A DNA stretch of 9,444 nucleotides from Actinomycetes bacterium. Its GTDB lineage: Bacteria > Actinomycetota > Thermoleophilia > Solirubrobacterales > Solirubrobacteraceae. Positions 1-7,301 of the stretch are shown in pieces. The stretch's first letter is position 1. Every line of letters begins with the position of its first letter. The translations under genes and the position numbers were made by a program. Under the pieces are notes generated by a model. That model was not told where the DNA came from. It was given only the letters and a program-made list of their open reading frames with translations, and made no database searches. The stretch covers positions 1 through 9,444 of the forward strand of contig JAEZDB010000331.1 of the NCBI GenBank assembly GCA_023429855.1, in the 5' to 3' direction.

Positions 1-48
1 CTCGAGCCCCGCGGCGTCGAGGCGCCCGCGCCGAGCTACGATCAGTGA
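1..48 (+). CDS. C-terminal end of an upstream gene, possibly the ABC-2 permease partner (partial)
   Basis: The first reading frame is open from the window edge and ends at a TGA at 46-48. It gives a 15-residue tail, LEPRGVEAPAPSYDQ. The stop overlaps the GTG start of the following ABC ATPase in a GTGA arrangement, which is what a co-transcribed upstream gene would look like. Wzt-type ATPases are nearly always preceded by or close to their Wzm-type membrane permease. The LEPR stretch is compatible with the polar tail after the last membrane helix of such permeases, but 15 residues cannot identify a family. The permease identity is inferred from position only. Confidence 0.45.
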   Translation, partial: LEPRGVEAPAPSYDQ

Positions 49-1298
49 TCCAAATGTCTGAGCGACCCCTCGCCATCGCCGTCGACTCGGTGCACAAGGA
101 CTTCCGCCTTGCCGCTGAGCAGCGCCACACCCTGAAGGAGCGCGTGGTCAACCCGCGGTTCGACCGCAGCGCGAAGGTCTTCCACGCCCTCAAGGACGTG
201 AGCTTCGAGGTCGAACGCGGCGAGTTCTTCGGCATCGTCGGCCGCAATGGCTCGGGCAAATCGACGCTGCTCAAGTGCATGGCCGGGATCTACAAGCTCG
301 ACTCCGGGTCGATCAAGATCGGGGGCCGCCTCTCGACGTTCATCGAGCTCGGCGTCGGCTTCAACCCCGATCTCGCCGCCCGCGACAACATCATCCTCAA
401 CGGGATCATGCTGGGGCTCACGCCCGCGCAAGCCGCCGAGCGGGTCGACGAGGTGATCGAGTTTGCTGAGCTCCAGGACCACATCGACCTCAAGCTCAAG
501 AACTACTCGTCGGGCATGCATGTGCGCCTCGCGTTCAGCGTGATGACGCAGGTCGACGCCGACGTGCTCCTGATCGACGAGGTGCTCGCCGTCGGCGACG
601 CGTCGTTCCAAGCCAAGTGCTTCGACGTGTTCCGCCAGCTCCGCGAGGCCGGCAAGACGATCGTCCTCGTCACGCACGACATGGCGACGGTCTCCCGGTT
701 CTGCGACCGCGCGATGCTCATCGAGGACGGCGTCGTCGTGCAGGTCGGGGCGCCGGAAGCGATCGGCGACCGCTACCTCGACCTCAACTTCAGCGACCAC
801 CGGATACCGACTACCTCGGCATCGACGGAAACGGCTGAACCCGAGGGCGCGCATGAGCAGCCGCCGGTCACGGTCGCCGGCGCCATCGTGCTGGACGCGG
901 AGAACCGCGAGGTCCAGCACGTGCGTGTCGGGGACCCGGTCGTCATCGCCCTCGACGTCCTCGCGCACGAAGTCGCGCCTCCCCCGGCAGTGACGCTCGA
1001 GCTGCGCGACGAGAACGACACCGTCGTCTTCGCTTCGACGCTCGACACCCTCAATCCCCGGCCCGTCAGCATGAAACCCGGGTCTCGATGGCGAATGACC
1101 ACCTGGGTACAAGTGAACCTGCGGCCAGGGCGGCTGCGGGTCCGCGCCGTGCTGGGCGACGACACCTCCCAGCGGATCTATGAACGGACCGGAGACTTGA
1201 ACGGCTTCGAGGTCACGTCAGTTGAGCCGGTCCATGGCGTCGCCGCCCTACCGCACGAGGTGAGCTGGACCGACGTGCCCGTGGAGACCGCGGTGTAG
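45..1298 (+). CDS. wzt: Wzt-type polysaccharide ABC transporter ATP-binding protein with C-terminal glycan-binding-like domain
   Basis: This is the cytoplasmic ATPase of an ABC exporter for lipid-linked polysaccharide (teichoic acid/O-antigen class). Visible motifs are Walker A GRNGSGKST (residues 66-74), signature YSSGM (154-158), Walker B ending in LLIDEVLAVGD (175-185) and the H-loop histidine 211. The Q-loop region reads IELGVGFNPDL (100-110), the form typical of the Wzt/TagH group. After a Pro/Glu-rich linker (about 255-275), residues 275-395 form a beta-rich domain like the Wzt C-terminal domain, which in E. coli O8/O9a binds the modified chain end before export. At 417 residues it has the length of two-domain Wzt proteins; ATPase-only relatives are about 250. 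Two starts are possible: GTG at 45, overlapping the upstream stop, or ATG at 54. Neither has a clear Shine-Dalgarno, and translation coupled to the upstream gene favours GTG. The exported substrate is unknown. Confidence 0.93.
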   Translation: MIQMSERPLAIAVDSVHKDFRLAAEQRHTLKERVVNPRFDRSAKVFHALKDVSFEVERGEFFGIVGRNGSGKSTLLKCMAGIYKLDSGSIKIGGRLSTFIELGVGFNPDLAARDNIILNGIMLGLTPAQAAERVDEVIEFAELQDHIDLKLKNYSSGMHVRLAFSVMTQVDADVLLIDEVLAVGDASFQAKCFDVFRQLREAGKTIVLVTHDMATVSRFCDRAMLIEDGVVVQVGAPEAIGDRYLDLNFSDHRIPTTSASTETAEPEGAHEQPPVTVAGAIVLDAENREVQHVRVGDPVVIALDVLAHEVAPPPAVTLELRDENDTVVFASTLDTLNPRPVSMKPGSRWRMTTWVQVNLRPGRLRVRAVLGDDTSQRIYERTGDLNGFEVTSVEPVHGVAALPHEVSWTDVPVETAV

Positions 1299-1309
1299 AC
1301 GGCGTCGCC

Positions 1310-1350
1310 GCAGAGGCCCGCGGCGTCAGTCGGCGCGACGCGCCCTCTGC
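1310..1350. terminator. Inverted repeat between convergent genes, possible bidirectional terminator
   Basis: A perfect 7-bp stem pairs gcagagg (1310-1316) with cctctgc (1344-1350). A second 5-bp stem, gcgtc (1323-1327) with gacgc (1337-1341), is nested in the loop. It sits in the 80-base gap between two genes that converge (stops at 1298 and 1379), where a shared terminator would be expected. There is no T-tract on either side, so intrinsic termination would have to be of the T-poor kind proposed for high-GC Gram-positives. In GC-rich DNA short stems also arise by chance, so this is tentative. Nothing else was seen in the gap. Confidence 0.35.
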
Positions 1351-1378
1351 CGGCCGAAGGCGCCCAGCCGTGGCGCTG

Positions 1379-2272
1379 TCAGCCTTTAACGGCGAGAAAC
1401 AGCGTCTGGAACCGCTCACCGATGATGCCGTGCGGCAGCGACCAGGCGCCGATGCCGACGGCATCAGCGAACCCGCACGACTTGCACAGGTCCATGAGGT
1501 CCCAGCCATAGTCGTAGAAGACGAGCGACCCCTCGTCGGGACGTGTGGGGTTGCCGTGGAATTCCGGCGAGCGATGATGCACGACCGAGCCGTCGGGCTG
1601 CAGCTCCGCCCGCCGGACCGTCGTCGTCTCCGTGTAGTGGAACGGGATCGAGAAGATCATCGCGCCTTCCGGCCGAAGCACTCGAACCGCCTCCCGCAGG
1701 GCAGGCTCGATGTCGGGGACGTGCTCGAGGACGTCGGTCGACAGGATCGCGTCGACCGACTCGCTCCCCAAGCTCAGCGCGAGCGCATCCTCGTGCCGGA
1801 CACCATCGACGACCGCGCCGGGCTCGACATCCGGCCCCAGGAACTCAGAGCCGATGATCTCGTGCTCGCCGCCGAACCGGCGCACGACCCAGTCGAACAT
1901 CGGCGTGATCTGTTCGTGGAGGTACACCGTCTGCCGCCGCGAGCGGCGTCCCAGTGCAGTCTTGAGCGTGGTCGCGGCCAGCCGCTGGCGATTGTTCAGC
2001 TGACATGACGGGCAGAGCAGCATCTCGCGGTAGTTGGGCAGCAGCGGGCTCTCAACCGTCGACCCGGACGGAGTCTGGCCAGCGAACAGCTGAGGGCTCT
2101 CGCACACGAGACAGAACCCGGGAAGGTGCCATTTCTCGTGCGCCGCAACCGAACCAGCCAGCTGATCGGCGAGCCACTGCCGCTCAGGCGCTCCGGTGAA
2201 GACCCGCGTCACGTCGTCGGGGCCGCGCAGCACGTCGTGGGGCACCGGCGGCAGACACGTGTCGATCAGCAT
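1379..2272 (-). CDS. Class I SAM-dependent methyltransferase with N-terminal Cys4 zinc-ribbon-like region
   Basis: This is probably a sugar O-methyltransferase of the Methyltransf_11 type, 297 residues. The N-terminal part has two CxxC pairs, C54/C57 and C87/C90, spaced like a zinc ribbon. The region around 174-212 is the best match to the fold: DAILSTDVLEHVPD (174-187), then REAVRVLRPEGAMIFSIPFH (193-212), the usual VLEHV and RVLxPGG motifs. The normal glycine-rich SAM loop is not visible. Its place is taken by a YLHEQITP stretch (117-124), and GSEFLG (141-146) lies where the strand 2 acidic residue is expected. Such Cys-rich methyltransferases with a non-glycine loop occur in other surface-glycan loci, so this does not by itself mean loss of activity. 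The ATG at 2272 lies 9 bases after the upstream stop, and the aagg at 2283-2280 (overlapping that stop) is a weak ribosome site. It is therefore the second gene of the minus-strand operon. The acceptor is unknown. Confidence 0.85.
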   Translation of the reverse strand: MLIDTCLPPVPHDVLRGPDDVTRVFTGAPERQWLADQLAGSVAAHEKWHLPGFCLVCESPQLFAGQTPSGSTVESPLLPNYREMLLCPSCQLNNRQRLAATTLKTALGRRSRRQTVYLHEQITPMFDWVVRRFGGEHEIIGSEFLGPDVEPGAVVDGVRHEDALALSLGSESVDAILSTDVLEHVPDIEPALREAVRVLRPEGAMIFSIPFHYTETTTVRRAELQPDGSVVHHRSPEFHGNPTRPDEGSLVFYDYGWDLMDLCKSCGFADAVGIGAWSLPHGIIGERFQTLFLAVKG

Positions 2273-2281
2273 CGCGCGACC

Positions 2282-5200
2282 TTATCTGGCAGCGGCCGAC
2301 GTCGCGCGCGAACCGGCTCCCGCGAGCAGGTCGCTGACTGCCTCGGCCATGATCGCCTTCGAGCAAGTACGTGCGATGACGGCCGGTCCGGCCGCCGACA
2401 GCCGCGCCCAAAGATCGGCGTCTCCGAGAAGCCGCTCAATCGCCGCCGCGAACTCGTCGGGAGTCTCCGCGATCAGCGCGTCGACGCCGTCGCACAGCCC
2501 GAAACCCTGCGCACCCACGGCCGTGGTGATCACGGGCAGTCCATGCGCCAGCGCTTGGCCGACCTTCCCCTTCATCCCAGCGCCGTAGCGCAGCGGTGCG
2601 ACAAGCGCGACGGAGGCGTCGATGAGCGGCTCGACTTCGGGCACCCACCCGCGCACTTCCAGATCGGACCCTTCGAGCGCGACGACCTCAGGCGGCGCAT
2701 CCGGGCCGACAAGGGTCAAGCGCGTCGACAGGCCGCGCTCTCGCACTGCGGGCATGATCTCGAGGCCGAGCTGGCGGGCCGCGTCGACGTTGGGCACGTG
2801 GCGGAACCCGCCCACGAACAACAGCCCGCTACGACTCTCGCGGTCGGGTGCGGGGCCAGCTTCGGCGTGAACGTTCGGAAGGTACGCCACGACGGCATCA
2901 GGGACTTCACGTTCGATGGTGGCCGCCTCGTCGCGGGTCACCACCGCGGTGATATCGCTGGCGCGGATCAGCGCGAGCTCGATCTCTCGGAACGCGACCA
3001 CGGTCTGTTCGGGGACGTTCTCGAACTCGCGGCGGGCGTCTTCCCGAGCCCAGTGCAGGTCGACGGTGTCGTAGAGCACGGTGGCCGCGGGCAGTGCTGC
3101 GCGGATTTCGGGCAGGAGCTGCGCCGCGACCGCGGGCCGGCTCAGGATGGCGAGGCGACACTGCGGGCGTAGGTCGGCGAGCCGCGCCTGGAGCGAGACG
3201 CTTCCGTCCAACACCTCGACTCCGAGCCGCTCGAGCGCAGCCGCGTAGCCGGGCGTCGCGTTGCGGTTCGCAGGAAGGAAGACGACCCGCGAACCCTGCG
3301 CGACGAACTCCTCGATGATCTGGAACATCCGCAGGGAGCCGGAATCGCGATCGGGCTCGGGGACAAGGTGGTCAGCGATGAGCACGACCGGACCGTCGCG
3401 GCGGTCGGCAAATGCAGCGGCGCCGACCGGCGTCGCGGTCGCCGGCCGATCGCGCAGCTCGTCCTTCCACCGCTCCGCGAACACCCGCTGATTGATCACC
3501 TGGTGGCGCTTCACCCCGACCGTCACGTCCGTTCCGTGGGATCCACCCTCGCGGTGCAGCACGAGCGCCCCCGGCTCAAACCAGACCTCGTAACCCTCAC
3601 GGCGCAGTCGGAAGCAGAGGTCGGTGTCCTCGTAGTACCCAGGTGAGAACGTGTCGTCGAATCCTCCGAGCTGCTGCCAGACATCGGTGCGCAGACCGAG
3701 CAGGGCAGCCGAGCAGTAGTCGACCGGCCGCGCGAAGCGGTAGAGGGCGTTGTAGGGATCGGTGCCGTTGCCGTAGTTCACGGCGGAGCCGTCCGCGAAG
3801 AGCACGCCGCCGGCCTCCTGGAGCCGGCCGTCTGGGTAGACGAGACGACCGCCGACTGCGCCGACGGTCGGGGAAGACTCGAGCCGGGACACCACCGCCT
3901 GCAGCCAGCCGGGTTGCGGCTCGGTGTCGTTGTTGAGCAGCACGAGGTACTTACCGCGGGCCTGCTCTGCCGCTCGGTTCACCGTGCGCAGGAACCCTTG
4001 GTTCTCGTCGTTCACCACGATCCTGATCCCGTCGACCCGCGACAAGAGCTCCTTGGTGTCGGCATCCGCGCAGTCATCGCCGATGATCACCTCGTAGCTC
4101 GGACCTTCGAGCGTTGCCGCGACGATCGACCGCAAGCATGCTTCGGTCAGCTCCCGTCCCGAGTACACCGGGATTACGATCGAAACGTCGGGCTGTTCGA
4201 CACGCGGGACGGTGAGAATCGTCGCCGCTGCGCTGACCTCCTGCGCCGGCACCGAAGTGGCGGCTCGCCGTTTGCGCGCCCGCTGGAGGGAGTCGGCGCT
4301 CCGTAGCGCAACCCCAGCCGCGCGCGACACGGGGCTCGGCGTGGAGCCGCGGCCTCGCACCTTGCCCTTGAGTTTCTGCAGGCCCCGCCACGTGACCGAT
4401 TCATTCGTCCGCGCGATCTCCTGGCGGAGGTGGCCGATCACAGCGTCTTGCTGCGCGATCTCAACCCGCAGGCCGTTGAGGTCGAGCGCGCGATCCCGCC
4501 CCTCCTGCTCGGCCAGGGCGCGCGCAGCAAGCAGCTCCTCGACCTGGGCTTCAGCTCGACGACGCTCGTCGACCTCGACGCCGACGGAGGCAGCAGCGGC
4601 ATCGTGCGCCTCACGCGCTGCCTGCCAGGCCTCGCGCGAGGCGTCGCGCTCTGCCTCGACCTGGGTGACGACGCTCTTGTACGCGTTTGCCGTCGCGTCG
4701 CGCTCGGCGCGCAGCAGGCCGAGCGAGTGGTCGAGCAGGGTGCTGCTCCCGATGCCTTCGGGGAGGTCGTCGTCGGAGCAGACGGCCAGAAGGTAATACG
4801 GGGCGGCAGCACCGAGTTCTTCCCACGTCTCCTCGCCGTGGCGCTCGACCCGCCAGACGTTCGTCTCGAGGGCAGTGCCGACCGCGTCGATCCGGCTTCC
4901 CTCGGCGACCCGCTGCGTGAGCAGGCGGTGGTTGGCGAAATGCCGCTTGAGCGTGTCGGTGAACTCGATGTCGCTGAGTTCGTGGAGGTGGAACGCGTTC
5001 GCGCCGCCCTCAGCCTCATACAGCAGGCGGTTCGGCGTGGAGATCACGAGCACGCCGCCCGGCCGTAGGACCCGTTTGACGCCGTCGAGCAGCGCGGCTT
5101 GGTTCTCCACGTGCTCGAGCACCTCGAACGCGACAACCACGTCGAAACGATCGCTGAGCGACTCCTCGAGCGCGGTGGCATCGCCGACGTCGAACGTGAG

Positions 5201-5467
5201 GCCCTCGGCGCTATACCGCAGCCGGGCATGCTCGACAGTCACGGGATCCAAGTCGATCCCGTGCACGGAGCGTGCCGCCTGCGCCAGGATCTCGGCCCCG
5301 AAACCCTCGCCGCTGCCGAGGTCGAGCACGTCGCGGCCCGCCACGAGCTCACGGGCCCAGAGATAACGGTGGAGATGCTCGTAGACGACCTGAACGTCGG
5401 GCGCCCACGGCACGCAGCGCTCGCCCGTCCACTCGATCAGGCGTGGTGCAGCGGCTCGGATGGGCAT
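2282..5467 (-). CDS. Three-domain fusion: methyltransferase, coiled coil, GT2 glycosyltransferase, GT4-like glycosyltransferase
   Basis: This is a cytoplasmic 1061-residue enzyme, probably extending and methylating a lipid-linked glycan. Residues 1-235 are a class I methyltransferase: SAM loop VLDLGSGEGFGAE (47-59), acidic D72, FEVLEHVEN (114-122) and RVLRPGG (132-138). Residues about 250-358 are Ala/Glu/Arg-rich, charged and helical, and look like a coiled coil. A basic WRGLQKLKGKVRGRG segment follows (360-374). Residues 425-690 are a GT2 domain: SIVIPVYSG (429-437), GDDCAD (463-468), LLNNDTEPQPGW (510-521) and GYYEDTDLCFRLR (610-622). Residues 693-1055 resemble a GT4 (GT-B) domain: LLFVGGF (882-888), VRGWVPEVE (938-946) and APLRYGAGMKGKVGQALAHG (957-976). 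In that last motif the glutamate usual before the small-residue helix is Gln971. The ATG at 5467 is chosen because homology begins at once (IEWTGER, then EHLHRYLWA) and a TATGAT hexamer ends six bases before it. The frame is open up to 5707, but that extension runs into the divergent gene. Sugar specificities are unknown. Confidence 0.9.
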   Translation of the reverse strand: MPIRAAAPRLIEWTGERCVPWAPDVQVVYEHLHRYLWARELVAGRDVLDLGSGEGFGAEILAQAARSVHGIDLDPVTVEHARLRYSAEGLTFDVGDATALEESLSDRFDVVVAFEVLEHVENQAALLDGVKRVLRPGGVLVISTPNRLLYEAEGGANAFHLHELSDIEFTDTLKRHFANHRLLTQRVAEGSRIDAVGTALETNVWRVERHGEETWEELGAAAPYYLLAVCSDDDLPEGIGSSTLLDHSLGLLRAERDATANAYKSVVTQVEAERDASREAWQAAREAHDAAAASVGVEVDERRRAEAQVEELLAARALAEQEGRDRALDLNGLRVEIAQQDAVIGHLRQEIARTNESVTWRGLQKLKGKVRGRGSTPSPVSRAAGVALRSADSLQRARKRRAATSVPAQEVSAAATILTVPRVEQPDVSIVIPVYSGRELTEACLRSIVAATLEGPSYEVIIGDDCADADTKELLSRVDGIRIVVNDENQGFLRTVNRAAEQARGKYLVLLNNDTEPQPGWLQAVVSRLESSPTVGAVGGRLVYPDGRLQEAGGVLFADGSAVNYGNGTDPYNALYRFARPVDYCSAALLGLRTDVWQQLGGFDDTFSPGYYEDTDLCFRLRREGYEVWFEPGALVLHREGGSHGTDVTVGVKRHQVINQRVFAERWKDELRDRPATATPVGAAAFADRRDGPVVLIADHLVPEPDRDSGSLRMFQIIEEFVAQGSRVVFLPANRNATPGYAAALERLGVEVLDGSVSLQARLADLRPQCRLAILSRPAVAAQLLPEIRAALPAATVLYDTVDLHWAREDARREFENVPEQTVVAFREIELALIRASDITAVVTRDEAATIEREVPDAVVAYLPNVHAEAGPAPDRESRSGLLFVGGFRHVPNVDAARQLGLEIMPAVRERGLSTRLTLVGPDAPPEVVALEGSDLEVRGWVPEVEPLIDASVALVAPLRYGAGMKGKVGQALAHGLPVITTAVGAQGFGLCDGVDALIAETPDEFAAAIERLLGDADLWARLSAAGPAVIARTCSKAIMAEAVSDLLAGAGSRATSAAAR

Positions 5468-5473
5468 CGCGAA

Positions 5474-5479
5474 ATCATA
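5474..5479 (-). promoter_or_regulatory. Promoter -10 hexamer for the minus-strand operon (leaderless start)
   Basis: On the minus strand the hexamer TATGAT (five of six matches to TATAAT) is followed by six bases, TTCGCG, and then the ATG at 5467. Transcription would begin about seven bases after the hexamer, at or next to the A of the ATG, so the mRNA would be leaderless. Leaderless genes with a TANNNT box at this distance are common in actinobacteria. No Shine-Dalgarno is present before the ATG. No convincing -35 box is visible; accgtc lies 17 bases upstream of the hexamer and is a poor match. Confidence 0.6.
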
Positions 5480-5520
5480 CCGACGGTCTCGTGGGTGACG
5501 GTTCTTCCCGACACGTCCCG

Positions 5521-5526
5521 TACCCT
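5521..5526 (+). promoter_or_regulatory. Possible promoter -10 hexamer for the plus-strand operon (leaderless start)
   Basis: TACCCT fits the loose TANNNT actinobacterial -10 and ends eight bases before the GTG at 5535. That GTG is the only start codon after the in-frame TGA at 5496-5498, so the start is fixed and the 5' leader must be very short or absent. The match to consensus is weak, and a short hexamer of this kind can occur by chance, so position carries most of the argument. No Shine-Dalgarno is seen before the GTG. Confidence 0.4.
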
Positions 5527-5534
5527 TCCGTGCC

Positions 5535-7301
5535 GTGCGTCCGCCTGACCCGACCACCGAGACCGACGACGGACCAGCAGCGCCGGCTTCTGGGGCCCGG
5601 TCACAGCGTGCGTTTCCGCTTGCCTGGCTCATCGCTGCCGGGGTCGCGCTTCTGCTCACCGTCTTTGCCTGGCGGACCGCACCGTGGTGGACGCTCGACG
5701 CCGCCAACGGCGGTCAGCGCAACCTTTGGGTAGCCCGGATCGCGCTGTTCGTCGTGGCTACGGCCCTGTTGCGAGGCTTCGCTCTGGTCGCGCCCCGCCT
5801 CACGCGAGCGCACTGGATCCTGCTTGGCGCCAACGCCGCATGGTGGCTCGGATGGTGGCTGCTGAACTGGCCCGCGATGCCCATGAGCGACACGGGCAGG
5901 ACGCTTTTCGAAGCGCGATCGGGCGTCGTGTCGCAGTGGTTCTCGTGGCCCTACTCGCTGGCGAACATCGCCCTCACCGACGTCTGGCCCCGCGCCTCAC
6001 TCATCGGTGCTTTGCAGGCGCTCCTCATGGCCGGGGTCATGACGTACGCCGCTGATGTGATGCGTCGCCGGTCCGGGGGCGCGTGGTGGCCGGGCGTGGC
6101 GACGTGCGTCGTCGTCGCCGTCCTGCCCGCGACCTTGGCGACCACCGTGCTGCTAAGTCGCGACCAGTGGTTCGGCGTAGCGCACGTGCTGCTCGCGCTG
6201 CTCGTGTACGACGCCATGACCCTCCGTACGAGCGACCGGCGAGCCTGGGGGATTTCGATCGCGTTGCTTGCCTGCGTGCTCTCGGTCTTGCGAGGCGACG
6301 GGATCGTGCTTCTGTTCGTCCCGTTGGTGGTCGGGGTGATCGCCTATCGCCGCGGGCGTCGCCAGCTGGCGAAGGCCACTGCGGTCAGTCTCCTGGCAGG
6401 CATCGTCCTCCTCTTCGCGGTCGGCCCGCGCGCCGTGGACCAGCTCGACGAGGTGCGTCGCTACGAACTGTCGTTGCGCATCAGCCCGCTCGCCGAGCTG
6501 CTTGCGCGCGACCTGCACTCACGAGAGCGCGAGATCCCACCTGCCGAGCGCGTCTCCGGCGACGTCTACACCGAGACGATCGTCACCGAAGACCGAGCCC
6601 GCGCGTTCAACGACCTGCGCCGGGTCATCGTCCCCGAGCGGGTCGCTCAAGAGTGGTCGTCGATCGACATTCCAGCGTTCTGGTATCAGGCCTGGTCCAA
6701 CGAAGGCCTGGCCGACGACGCGTCCTGGCGGCGGTTCAAGTCGGCGGCCGACCAACTCCTCCTCGACAACGCGGTGGCCGTGATCGCCCAGCGCGTCCGA
6801 ACCTTCGGAGCGGCAGCGGGCGTCGCCCCATTCGGCTTCCGCCCGACACCCCAGGCGCTGCCCGCCGGCGCGACGAAGGATGTGCGCTACCCGTCGGTCT
6901 GCCCCGTGGGCTGCCCCGCGATCACCGCGATGCCGCCACTGCCCGGACCGATGCGGACGATCGCCCCCAAACTCGAAGCGACCACGAGGTACGACGGGGT
7001 GCAGCTGAGCGGATCGTTTCTGTGGTGGAACGCGATCCCGGCGTTCCTCCTCCTGATCCTCGTGCTCTTCATCCGGGGTCCGCTCGGTCCCGAGGCCGGC
7101 TTTGCCGCGATCTTGCTGTTGCGCACGCCGCTCGTGTTTCTCGCCGCCCCTGCCGCCCAGTTCAAGTACTACTACTCGGTCTACCTCGGCGGAATCATCA
7201 TGCTCGGCCTCGTCATCGCCGCCGCGATCGCGTGGCGGCACTCCCGCCGGGTCGCACCGAGCGATTCGGCGGCGTCCGAGCCGGCAAGCGCCATCGCGTG
7301 A
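5535..7301 (+). CDS. Large multi-pass membrane protein, GT-C-like, candidate extracytoplasmic glycosyltransferase
   Basis: A 588-residue integral membrane protein. After a polar 26-residue N-terminus I see about 9 hydrophobic segments (near 28-47, 66-86, 93-112, 154-175, 183-204, 211-229, 237-254, 256-271 and 280-297). A polar domain of about 195 residues follows (298-494), then three more segments (495-514, 520-538, 548-567). This plan resembles GT-C glycosyltransferases, which use polyprenyl-phosphate sugars outside the membrane. The loop after segment 3 holds an acidic MPMSDTGRTLFEA stretch (115-127), where GT-C enzymes carry their catalytic Asp, and SRDQWF (208-213) is a second conserved-looking acidic site. 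The large loop has a Cys pair, C456 and C460. I cannot name a family, and a membrane polymerase or ligase is the main alternative. The GTG start is forced by an upstream in-frame stop. The stop codon overlaps the next gene (GTGA), and the neighbouring GtrA and DPM1-like genes support the glycosyltransferase reading. Confidence 0.8.
   Translation: MRPPDPTTETDDGPAAPASGARSQRAFPLAWLIAAGVALLLTVFAWRTAPWWTLDAANGGQRNLWVARIALFVVATALLRGFALVAPRLTRAHWILLGANAAWWLGWWLLNWPAMPMSDTGRTLFEARSGVVSQWFSWPYSLANIALTDVWPRASLIGALQALLMAGVMTYAADVMRRRSGGAWWPGVATCVVVAVLPATLATTVLLSRDQWFGVAHVLLALLVYDAMTLRTSDRRAWGISIALLACVLSVLRGDGIVLLFVPLVVGVIAYRRGRRQLAKATAVSLLAGIVLLFAVGPRAVDQLDEVRRYELSLRISPLAELLARDLHSREREIPPAERVSGDVYTETIVTEDRARAFNDLRRVIVPERVAQEWSSIDIPAFWYQAWSNEGLADDASWRRFKSAADQLLLDNAVAVIAQRVRTFGAAAGVAPFGFRPTPQALPAGATKDVRYPSVCPVGCPAITAMPPLPGPMRTIAPKLEATTRYDGVQLSGSFLWWNAIPAFLLLILVLFIRGPLGPEAGFAAILLLRTPLVFLAAPAAQFKYYYSVYLGGIIMLGLVIAAAIAWRHSRRVAPSDSAASEPASAIA

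Noticed and set aside
42..1112. A 356-codon open frame on the minus strand opposite the Wzt gene
   Set aside because: It is antisense to a gene with all ABC ATPase motifs. Its translation is a low-complexity run of Asp, Glu, Arg, Val and His, as expected from the antisense frame of GC-rich coding DNA.
2126..3172. A 348-codon plus-strand frame opposite the GT4-like domain
   Set aside because: It spans the junction of two minus-strand genes, has no recognisable domain, and shows antisense-type Arg/Gly/Asp composition.
5468..5707. An 80-residue N-terminal extension of the fusion protein
   Set aside because: It would run through the divergent promoter region and 170 bases of the opposite gene, shows no domain, and ignores the TATGAT box six bases before the ATG at 5467.
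6083..7297. The long open frame upstream of and in frame with gtrA
   Set aside because: It overlaps the 588-residue membrane protein, its translation is Arg/Pro/Ala-rich without hydrophobic pattern, and GtrA homology begins right after the GTG at 7298.
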